From assembly GCA_910589075.1 (NCBI GenBank), contig CAJUSK010000007.1, positions 77,000-140,999 on the forward strand: a stretch of DNA of 64,000 bases, in the 5' to 3' direction. This stretch comes from an uncultured Lachnospiraceae bacterium (GTDB lineage: Bacteria > Bacillota > Clostridia > Lachnospirales > Lachnospiraceae). How positions within the stretch are numbered: the first letter of the stretch is position 1; the number at the start of each line of letters is the position of its first letter. Positions 57,589 to 64,000 of this stretch are shown here, piece after piece. The notes beneath the pieces are model-generated. The model was not told the origin of the DNA, did not search any database, and saw nothing but the letters and a program-made list of their open reading frames with translations. The position numbers and the translations under genes are program-made.

Positions 57589-58170
57589 ATGAAGAAAATC
57601 GTATCTTACATCATTCTGACAATGCTGCTTATGACCATTGGAATGACCATGACAGGGTGCGGCGGCTCGGATACATCAGGCGGCGGAAAAGAATCTGCCT
57701 ATACAGATGCCCTCGCCGTTTTGACTACTGTTGTGGGCACTTACACGGGGGACGATTTGTTTGCCATGTATGGCGGGGACCAGGCCAATGCAGTGATGGA
57801 TGCGCCAGGCAAATTTGACATCAGCAAGACGGAAGAACTGGAACTGACACTGGGGCTGCCGCCGGAGCAGGCAGAGCGTGTGGATGATGCCGCTTCCATT
57901 GTGCATCTGATGAACGCGAATACCTTTACCGGTGCGGCGTATCATCTGAAAGACGGTACGGACAAAGAGGATTTTGCGCAATCCTTCAAAACCTATACGC
58001 TGGGCAGACAATGGATCTGTGGGCAGCCGGACACGCTGTTGGTTTTGGATGTGGACGGATCTTATGTGATAACCGCCTATGGTGAGGCGGCGACAATAGA
58101 ACTGTTCAAAAACAATGCTTTGTCTGCGCTTGCAGGCGCTCAGGTTATGGTGGAATCGCCCGTCATGTGA
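57589..58170 (+). CDS. DUF4358-like lipoprotein
   Basis: This is a 193-residue lipoprotein. The signal peptide ends in a lipobox with TMTGCGG (Cys at about 23), and the outer domain is about 165 residues. The segment RQWICGQPDTLLVLDVDGSYVITAYG near residues 145-170 follows the DUF4358 pattern (tryptophan, then G.P..L....G.YV..A.G). Function is unknown, but DUF4358 genes often accompany MBOAT acetyltransferases in Lachnospiraceae. I chose ATG 57589, with an AGGAAAGG run upstream; the frame could start at 57541. It is the first gene after the promoter and probably cotranscribed with the MBOAT gene. Confidence 0.7.
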   Translation: MKKIVSYIILTMLLMTIGMTMTGCGGSDTSGGGKESAYTDALAVLTTVVGTYTGDDLFAMYGGDQANAVMDAPGKFDISKTEELELTLGLPPEQAERVDDAASIVHLMNANTFTGAAYHLKDGTDKEDFAQSFKTYTLGRQWICGQPDTLLVLDVDGSYVITAYGEAATIELFKNNALSALAGAQVMVESPVM

Positions 58171-58215
58171 GACACTGTCAATATCGCATGAGTGTTCGGG
58201 CAGGAGTAAAAACAG

Positions 58216-59613
58216 ATGTTATTTTCAAGTCTTACATTCTTATATTATTTTCTGCCGCTGACAGCCGGACTGTATTTTCTGGCGCCGGGGCGGATGAAAA
58301 ATATGGTGCTGCTTCTGGCAAGCCTGCTCTTTTATGGATGGGGAGAGCCCCGGTATGTTTTACTGATGGGACTCTCCATTGTTTCCGGCTATGGGTTTGG
58401 ACTGTTGGTGGACCGATACAGGGGCAAATGGCCGGGGCGGATATTTTGTATACTTTCCGTTATGGTCAGCCTTTCTTTTTTGCTGTACTTTAAATATGCA
58501 AATTTTTTTCTGGAAAGTATACAGGCTATAACAGGGCAGGTGCTTCCTATTCTGCGTATTTCTCTGCCCATCGGCATCAGTTTTTATACGTTTCAGATGA
58601 TCAGCTATACGATAGATGTTTACAGGGGAGAGCGGGCACAGAGAAATCTGATTGATCTGGCGGCGTATATTGCCATGTTTCCCCAGTTGGTAGCCGGACC
58701 GATTGTGACGTATTTCCAGATAGCCGGGCAGTTGAGAAACAGAACACATACATGGGATCAGGCGGCGCAGGGAATACGTCGTTTTGTCGTTGGGCTGTCT
58801 AAAAAGGTTTTGCTGGCCAATCAACTGGGAGAATTGTGTGCCGCTTTTAGGGCTTCGGAGGAGAAATCCGTGCTTTTTTACTGGCTCTATGCAATCGGCT
58901 TTATGCTTCAGATTTATTTTGACTTTTCCGGTTACAGTGATATGGCCGTAGGCCTGGGAAATGTGTTTGGGTTGCGTTTTCCGGAGAATTTTAACTATCC
59001 TTATATTTCATCCAGTATGACAGAGTTCTGGCGGCGGTGGCATATGACGTTGAGCGGCTGGTTTCGGGATTATGTCTATATTCCCCTGGGCGGAAACCGG
59101 GTGGGAAAGGGACGGCAGCTTTTGAACATTCTGACAGTTTGGGTACTGACCGGGCTCTGGCATGGAGCGGCCTGGAATTTTGCTCTGTGGGGGCTGATGT
59201 TTGCAATTCTGCTGATACTGGAAAAATTATGGCTGCTGCGAATGTTGAACATGTGCAAGGGACTGTCCCATCTGTATGTGAATTTTTTTGTCCTGTTGGG
59301 GTTTGTCCTGTTTGATGCCGAAAGTCTGCCCCAGGCTTTTGCCAATCTGGGCGGTCTGTTTGGGCTGGGCGGTGCCCCGCTTGTTTCTGCTGAATCCGTG
59401 TATTGTTTTCGGAGCTTTGCCGTGATACTGCTGGCCGGCATGATTGGCTCCACACCGGCGCTGCGGTGGTTGCTGGGAAGGATTGTGAAAAGCCCATATG
59501 GCAGCAGATTGTGTGATCTGGCGGAACCGGTTGTGCTGGTTGCCTTATTACTGATCGTAACAGCATATCTTGTGGATGGGTCGTTTAATCCCTTCCTGTA
59601 TTTCAGATTCTAA
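58216..59613 (+). CDS. MBOAT-family O-acyltransferase (AlgI/DltB type), first copy
   Basis: This is a 465-residue polytopic membrane acyltransferase. MLFSSLTFLYYFLPLTAGLY opens it, as in AlgI. The conserved core is WRRWHMTLSGWFRDYVYIPLGGNR (here split over about 274-297), then the catalytic-His motif LTGLWHGAAWNF about 25 residues later. Such proteins move acetyl groups across the membrane to a partner that acetylates extracellular polysaccharide or teichoic acid. The next gene, a DHHW/AlgJ-like protein, is the likely partner, starting 13 bases after the stop. Confidence 0.9.
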   Translation: MLFSSLTFLYYFLPLTAGLYFLAPGRMKNMVLLLASLLFYGWGEPRYVLLMGLSIVSGYGFGLLVDRYRGKWPGRIFCILSVMVSLSFLLYFKYANFFLESIQAITGQVLPILRISLPIGISFYTFQMISYTIDVYRGERAQRNLIDLAAYIAMFPQLVAGPIVTYFQIAGQLRNRTHTWDQAAQGIRRFVVGLSKKVLLANQLGELCAAFRASEEKSVLFYWLYAIGFMLQIYFDFSGYSDMAVGLGNVFGLRFPENFNYPYISSSMTEFWRRWHMTLSGWFRDYVYIPLGGNRVGKGRQLLNILTVWVLTGLWHGAAWNFALWGLMFAILLILEKLWLLRMLNMCKGLSHLYVNFFVLLGFVLFDAESLPQAFANLGGLFGLGGAPLVSAESVYCFRSFAVILLAGMIGSTPALRWLLGRIVKSPYGSRLCDLAEPVVLVALLLIVTAYLVDGSFNPFLYFRF

Positions 59614-59626
59614 GGAGATGGAAACC

Positions 59627-60724
59627 GTGAAGCGAAAGAAGAAAAACACAATGATCTGCATATTGACAGTGTTGCTTCTGACCGGAGGATTATTACTGAG
59701 TCTGTTTCTGCCAGGCAGTACGTATTCTGACAGCGAACGGCGCAGTCTGGCTGTGATGCCCGGTTTGTCCTGGGATGGGGTATGGTCAGGGCGGTTTATG
59801 TCCGGATTTGAGGCACATGTGACAGACACGTTCCCCTTTCGCAATTCTCTGCGCAGTGTCAAAGCGCTGACTGCGGCAGGCATTTTCAGACGTCAGGATA
59901 ACAACGGAATGTATGTGTCTCAGGGGTATATTTCAGCAATGGAATATCCGGTGGAGGCGGCTTCGCTCAGACGCTGTGCAGAGCGGTTTGGTTATATCTG
60001 TGAAACATATCTGACAGAAGAAAACCAGGTTTTTCTTTCTGTCATTCCCGATAAAAATGCTTTTCTGGCGCAAGAAAGCGGCCATCCTGCCGCTGATTAT
60101 GGGGCCATTGAAAAACAAATGGAAGACATGGCGGATTATGCGCAATATATTCCGGTTTCAGACCTTCTGGAAAAGGCAGACTACTATCGCACAGACCCGC
60201 ATTGGAGGCAGGAGAGGATACTGGATGTGGCGGAACGTCTGGCAGGTTCTATGGGTACAGAATTGTCAGACGAGTGGGAAATGCATACGTTGGAGCGGGA
60301 TTTTTATGGTGCTTATTATGGACAGGCAGCGTTACCGCTTCCTCCGGATGACTTGTATTATCTGACTGGTGCGTCTACAGACGGCTGCCAGGTATACGAC
60401 TGGCAGAACGGGAAGGCCATGCCAGTCTATGATATGGAGAAAGCCATGGGAAGAGATCCTTATGAAATGTTCCTGTCCGGCTCTCTTTCGCTGATTACCA
60501 TTGAAAATCCGCAGGCAACCAGGGACAAAAAGCTGATTTTGTTCAGGGATTCCTTTGGCTCTGCACTGGCGCCTCTTCTGATCAGCGGTTACAGGGAGAT
60601 TACATTGGTGGATATTCGCTATATTCATCCGGATCACCTGGGGCAGTTTGTGGATTTTGAGGGGTGCGATGTACTCTTTCTGTACAGTACGCTTGTGCTG
60701 GGGCATGGGGAGATGTTGAAGTGA
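59627..60724 (+). CDS. DHHW-family protein (AlgJ/AlgX-like acetyltransferase partner)
   Basis: This is a 365-residue protein with one N-terminal membrane helix (about 8-28) and an extracellular SGNH-like domain. The motif YRTDPHWRQE (about 196-205) is the D-P-H-W variant of DHHW. The later FRDSFGSALAPLL (about 305-317) holds the conserved Ser with Arg-Asp, as in AlgJ/AlgX. It probably accepts acetyl from the MBOAT partner and transfers it to a surface glycan. The start is GTG 59627, 9 bases after GGAG; the ATG at 59618 abuts the ribosome site. Confidence 0.82.
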   Translation: MKRKKKNTMICILTVLLLTGGLLLSLFLPGSTYSDSERRSLAVMPGLSWDGVWSGRFMSGFEAHVTDTFPFRNSLRSVKALTAAGIFRRQDNNGMYVSQGYISAMEYPVEAASLRRCAERFGYICETYLTEENQVFLSVIPDKNAFLAQESGHPAADYGAIEKQMEDMADYAQYIPVSDLLEKADYYRTDPHWRQERILDVAERLAGSMGTELSDEWEMHTLERDFYGAYYGQAALPLPPDDLYYLTGASTDGCQVYDWQNGKAMPVYDMEKAMGRDPYEMFLSGSLSLITIENPQATRDKKLILFRDSFGSALAPLLISGYREITLVDIRYIHPDHLGQFVDFEGCDVLFLYSTLVLGHGEMLK

Positions 60725-60893
60725 TATAAAAGACAACGCTGCTTTGCTTCCATAGACGTTGCGAACCGGGTTGGATGGCATTGCCCGATAGTATCATTTA
60801 TTCTCCCTTTCGTCTGTAGTATAATAAAACTATCCATCTTCACTCTCCTTTTTTGTGATCGTGGTAACCAAAGAAAAAGAAGGGAACCGGCAT

Positions 60894-62306
60894 ATGGTTT
60901 TCAGCAGTTTTTCATTCCTTTTTTATTTTTTACCTGTATTTTTACTGGTGTATTTTCTGGTTCCTGCAATCTGCAGGAATGCTGTGCTGTTTGGGGCCAG
61001 TTTGCTTTTTTATTTTTATGGAGTCAGAGAACATCCCTGGTATATGCTGTTGATTTTTGCTTCTGTTGGGATTAACTATACGACTGCCCGTTTTATTGCC
61101 GGATGCAGACAGGAAAGCTGGCGGCGCGTATGGCTGAGTGTTGGGATGACCTGGAATATTGGCTGCCTGTTTGTGTTTAAATATCTCGATTTTCTGAGTA
61201 CGAATCTGAATGCATTGCTGGACAGGACGGAAATAGATATAAGCATACCGGCAGTCAATCTGGTTCTTCCTATTGGAATTAGTTTTTATACTTTTCAGAT
61301 CAGTTCCTACCTGATTGATGTTTACCGGAGAAAGATCCCTGTGGAACAGTCTGTTCTTAGACTGGGGACATATCTGTGTATGTTTCCTCAGTTGATAGCC
61401 GGGCCGATTGTGACATACAGTCAGGTGCAGGAGCGGCTGGGATTTCGAATTCATTCTTGTGAGAATGTGGAGGAGGGATTCCGGGAGTTTACCATTGGTT
61501 TGGCGCTGAAAGTGTTGATTGCCAATCGGGTGGGGAATCTGTGGACACAGGTGGGAACCATTGGATTTGAAAGTATTTCCTCGCCGCTGGCCTGGCTGGG
61601 CATCGCGGCCTTTACCTTCCAGATTTATTTTGACTTTTATGGATATTCCCTGATGGCCAAAGGGCTGGGGCAGATTATGGGGTTTGAATTTCCCGACAAC
61701 TTCCAAAAACCTTACATGGCCCGTTCTATGACAGAGTTCTGGCGGCGGTGGCATATGACGCTGGGCGGATGGTTTCGGGAGTACATTTATATACCGCTGG
61801 GCGGCAACCGGCGCCATCCATACCGCAATCTGTTTTTGGTATGGATGCTCACAGGCTTGTGGCATGGGGCCAGCTGGAATTTTGTTTTGTGGGGATTTCT
61901 GCTGTTTTTGCTGCTATTACTGGAAAAAAAGGGATTGGCGAAGGCGTTCGACAGATATCCTGTTGCGGGACATTTGTATATGCTGGCAGTGATACCCTTG
62001 TCCTGGCTGGTTTTTGCGGTCACGGATTTGAGGCAGCTTGTAGTGTATCTGAGCAGACTGTTTCCGTTTTTCGCACAACCAGGTGGTAACGGCAATGTAT
62101 TTCAGGGAGATTTTGCGAAATACGCAGAGGCTTATTTTTTGCCGCTGACGGCAGCTATTTTCTGTTGTACGGGAATTCCGCGCAAATTGTATGAAAAAGG
62201 GAAATACACGTTTTGGGTGACAGCCGGATTGCTGATATTGTTTTGGGCCTGTGTATATTGTATGTATATGGGGCTGGACGATCCCTTTTTGTACTATCAG
62301 TTCTAA
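60894..62306 (+). CDS. MBOAT-family O-acyltransferase, second copy
   Basis: This is a 470-residue paralogue of the first MBOAT, with the same start (MVFSSFSFLFYFLPVF), WRRWHMTLGGWFREYIY and GLWHGASWNF motifs. At DNA level the core blocks of the two genes are also similar, suggesting an old duplication. GAAGGGAA precedes ATG 60894; the longer frame from 60855 lacks a site. A gap of 169 bases separates it from the DHHW gene, so it may have its own promoter (a TATAAT-like block is near 60821). Its partner is probably the SGNH protein that follows. Confidence 0.9.
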   Translation: MVFSSFSFLFYFLPVFLLVYFLVPAICRNAVLFGASLLFYFYGVREHPWYMLLIFASVGINYTTARFIAGCRQESWRRVWLSVGMTWNIGCLFVFKYLDFLSTNLNALLDRTEIDISIPAVNLVLPIGISFYTFQISSYLIDVYRRKIPVEQSVLRLGTYLCMFPQLIAGPIVTYSQVQERLGFRIHSCENVEEGFREFTIGLALKVLIANRVGNLWTQVGTIGFESISSPLAWLGIAAFTFQIYFDFYGYSLMAKGLGQIMGFEFPDNFQKPYMARSMTEFWRRWHMTLGGWFREYIYIPLGGNRRHPYRNLFLVWMLTGLWHGASWNFVLWGFLLFLLLLLEKKGLAKAFDRYPVAGHLYMLAVIPLSWLVFAVTDLRQLVVYLSRLFPFFAQPGGNGNVFQGDFAKYAEAYFLPLTAAIFCCTGIPRKLYEKGKYTFWVTAGLLILFWACVYCMYMGLDDPFLYYQF

Positions 62307-62336
62307 ATACCTGTATATGTATAGAGGAAACCGGAT

Positions 62337-63356
62337 ATGAAGGGAAGAAACAGAAGAAAATGTTCCTATACGCTGTCATTGACAATCAGTTGCGCTATTG
62401 CGGCAGTCATATGGGCATATGGTCTGATCCGGGACGGGGAAGTAAGTCGCTGGCTTTCGGATACCACTCAAAAAGCGCAGGCGGCGATTGCAACAGTGCA
62501 AAGCGTCTGGGAGAAGAGGGAGTATGATTCGGACGGGAGCGGCATTGCCGGGATGGAAATACAGACCATGGATTTTGGCGTATCAGATGGCAAGGGTCAG
62601 GAAGAGGAAAATACAGTCGGTATCCCTTTAAATGGCGCAGATAAGCCGGAGCAGATCAGAGATGAAGCTTCTGAGGCGGACGCAGAAGATGCTGCAGAAG
62701 AAACGGAAGAAGCAGAGAATGAAGTGCTGGAGCTGTATGAAGCAGAACGTACATATTTTGATGATGCATTATTTATTGGTGATTCCCGTACCGTAGGCCT
62801 TCAGGAATATGGGAATCTGGGCAATGCAGAGGTTGTGGCGGATCTGGGCATGAGCGTCTACAAGATTTTTACCAAAAAATTTCCCACAGTATCAGGAGAG
62901 AAAAAAAGACTGGAAACAGTTTTGACGGAAAGACAGTTTGGAAAAATTTATTTGATGATGGGCATCAATGAGTTGGGATACGATTTTGACCATACTGTTG
63001 CCAAATATAAAGAAATGATAGAAAAAATTCGTCAGCTGCAACCACAGGCATTGATTTTCCTTGAGGCCAATCTGCATATTACCGAAAAGAAATCGGCTTC
63101 GTCACCAATATATAATAATGAAAATATTAACCGGTTTAACGAAGCGCTGGCGCAGATGGCAGATGAAAAGACAATTTTTTATCTGGATGCAAATGTACTT
63201 TTTGATGATGAAGCAGGAAATCTGTCAGAAGAATGTACCACAGATGACACCCACATACTGGCCAGGTATTATCCGGAATGGACGGAATGGATTTTACAAC
63301 ATGCAAGAAAGACTGACAGCAGCGTGGGCGCTATGGAACCAGATCTTCTATTTTAA
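62337..63356 (+). CDS. Membrane-anchored SGNH/GDSL-like protein
   Basis: This is a 339-residue protein. A basic N-terminus and one membrane helix (about 12-31) precede a low-complexity acidic linker (about 85-132, Glu/Ala rich) and an SGNH hydrolase domain (about 138-320). Motifs are FIGDSRTVG with Ser150, MMGINELGYD for the Asn block and a late TDDTHILARYY with the Asp-His pair. GAGGAAA precedes ATG 62337, 30 bases after MBOAT2. It would act outside the cell as transferase or esterase on the same glycan. Its SGNH set is complete, unlike in DHHW proteins. Confidence 0.85.
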   Translation: MKGRNRRKCSYTLSLTISCAIAAVIWAYGLIRDGEVSRWLSDTTQKAQAAIATVQSVWEKREYDSDGSGIAGMEIQTMDFGVSDGKGQEEENTVGIPLNGADKPEQIRDEASEADAEDAAEETEEAENEVLELYEAERTYFDDALFIGDSRTVGLQEYGNLGNAEVVADLGMSVYKIFTKKFPTVSGEKKRLETVLTERQFGKIYLMMGINELGYDFDHTVAKYKEMIEKIRQLQPQALIFLEANLHITEKKSASSPIYNNENINRFNEALAQMADEKTIFYLDANVLFDDEAGNLSEECTTDDTHILARYYPEWTEWILQHARKTDSSVGAMEPDLLF

Positions 63357-63653
63357 AGCATGTTTGAAAATTGTTTACCGGCAGATGTGCGTCACACTTT
63401 GATAAGAGGCTACTGGATCTGAATGGGGAGGTGCAGTGGACTGTATTGACCGAATGAGCGATTAATATACCACAAAGCAAAGTCTGTACATGGCGGGAAC
63501 GAATTTTCGGACACACTCCGGGAAACGAGATTGATGAAACGGTACGGATAAATTACAGCTGAAACTGGCCAAAGACTTTTCCGATTATCGTTTACAGTGC
63601 CTGTGCTTATGAGGAATGTGCCCTATATGCGGATGGTTATGGAAGTTTCTCCC
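63357..63653. other. Gap without a supported gene
   Basis: Short frames (for example around 63411-63465) look faintly protein-like but lack starts and family resemblance. I see no gene. Confidence 0.5.
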
Positions 63654-63675
63654 AGGCATGTTTATGCCTTTTGTT
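63654..63675 (+). terminator. Weak terminator upstream of the tandem promoters
   Basis: AGGCAT (63654-63659) and ATGCCT (63664-63669) form a short hairpin followed by TTTGTT. Confidence 0.45.
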
Positions 63676-63715
63676 CCGCATAATATAACAAGTTAAAAAT
63701 TAAATAAAAAAACTG

Positions 63716-63744
63716 TTGACAAATAAAGGTAAAGATGATACTAT
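63716..63744 (+). promoter_or_regulatory. Strong promoter P1 at the right edge
   Basis: TTGACA at 63716-63721, a 17-base spacer and TACTAT at 63739-63744, in an A-rich upstream context. A GC-rich hairpin (CCCTACCGC with GCGGTGGGG) follows the start point. Confidence 0.85.
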
Positions 63745-63808
63745 AAAGCCCTACCGCGAAAAACGGCGGTGGGGAGTAAAAAAATGGAAGAAAAATGAAA
63801 AAAAGGTC

Positions 63809-63837
63809 TTGACAGAAAGAAAAAGACGTGATAAACT
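63809..63837 (+). promoter_or_regulatory. Strong promoter P2 at the right edge
   Basis: TTGACA at 63809-63814, a 17-base spacer and TAAACT at 63832-63837, 93 bases after P1. No coding frame follows to the window end. Tandem perfect -35 promoters and a long untranslated leader are typical of rRNA operons. Confidence 0.8.
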
Positions 63838-63970
63838 AACGGAGTTGCGTCAGAGAGAAAGACCGACACAGAACCTTGACAAATAAACAGCAATGCGACC
63901 CTGAAGATTCTAAAGAAACAGAAAGAAAATTCAGAGAACAGAAAAACCAAAAAGAAGCAGTAAAGAAGGA

Positions 63971-63987
63971 AGGACCAGGTTGGTCCT
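63971..63987 (+). other. Leader hairpin at the window end
   Basis: AGGACCA and TGGTCCT form a perfect 7-base stem with a GGT loop, in the transcribed leader after P2. It could be part of an rRNA processing stem whose other half lies outside. Confidence 0.5.
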
Positions 63988-64000
63988 GAGGGAAAGAACA

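Noticed and set aside
63876..63905. A third TTGACA (63876-63881) as promoter P3
   Set aside because: At 17 bases the sequence is CCCTGA, not a -10, and no shifted -10 fits.
1..64000. CRISPR arrays, tRNA genes, insertion sequences and prophage genes
   Set aside because: No regular spaced repeats, tRNA-like cloverleafs with CCA ends, transposases, integrases or phage structural genes were seen. The only repeat family is the dispersed palindrome.

Overview
The window looks like the chromosome of a low-to-mid GC, spore-forming obligate anaerobe of the Firmicutes, most likely Lachnospiraceae (Clostridium cluster XIVa). This rests on a rubredoxin-first rubrerythrin and flavodiiron protein, pyruvate phosphate dikinase, an hprK/murB/rapZ/whiA/crh-like block, YtaF, DUF4317 and DUF3795 proteins, strong AGGAGG ribosome sites and near-consensus sigma-A promoters. 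No database search was possible; names come from motifs and family knowledge.

Layout. 1-2.9 kb (minus): the start of luxS, a DUF5684 membrane protein and an OmpR-type two-component system. 3.1-5.4 kb: PerR-like regulator, reverse rubrerythrin, a short DUF4317 protein and a ferritin-like protein. 5.5-15 kb: an exported protein of unknown function, OGG1-type glycosylase, glutamine synthetase, an SDR, FprA, YtaF, YitT and CTP synthase. 15-25.3 kb: ftsH, then uvrC-hprK-ROK kinase-murB-rapZ-whiA-crh-like-lipid kinase. 25.4-35.5 kb: a Lsr-type autoinducer-2 (AI-2) locus, with lsrR-lsrK-cupin-AEC transporter on the minus strand and lsrA-C-D-B-F on the plus strand. 35.6-39 kb: DUF3795 protein and ppdK. 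39-42.3 kb: a decayed accessory patch with a frameshifted PIN toxin, small antitoxin-like ORFs and orphan membrane proteins. 42.4-48.2 kb: a LacI regulator divergent from an SGNH esterase and a ribose-type ABC importer. 48.4-50.3 kb: ECF sigma factor and membrane-anchored partner. 50.4-56.3 kb: AraC regulator, MATE pump, class D beta-lactamase and BlaR1/BlaI. 57.5-63.4 kb: a surface O-acetylation cluster (DUF4358 lipoprotein, MBOAT, DHHW protein, second MBOAT, SGNH protein). 63.7-64 kb: tandem strong promoters running off the right edge, probably for an rRNA operon.

How the genes fit together. LuxS would make the AI-2 precursor. The Lsr importer (A, C, D, B) would take AI-2 up, LsrK phosphorylate it, LsrF break it down, and LsrR control both arms through two matching operator-like sites in the divergent promoter region. 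The LsrG position is filled by a cupin and an AEC-family transporter, which is the most distinctive part of the window. A second system of note is the class D beta-lactamase, translationally coupled to a MATE pump and convergent with a BlaR1 whose sensor domain closely resembles that enzyme. A family of five related 35-45 bp palindromes lies between genes, often beside terminators, and one copy supplies the pyrG stop codon.
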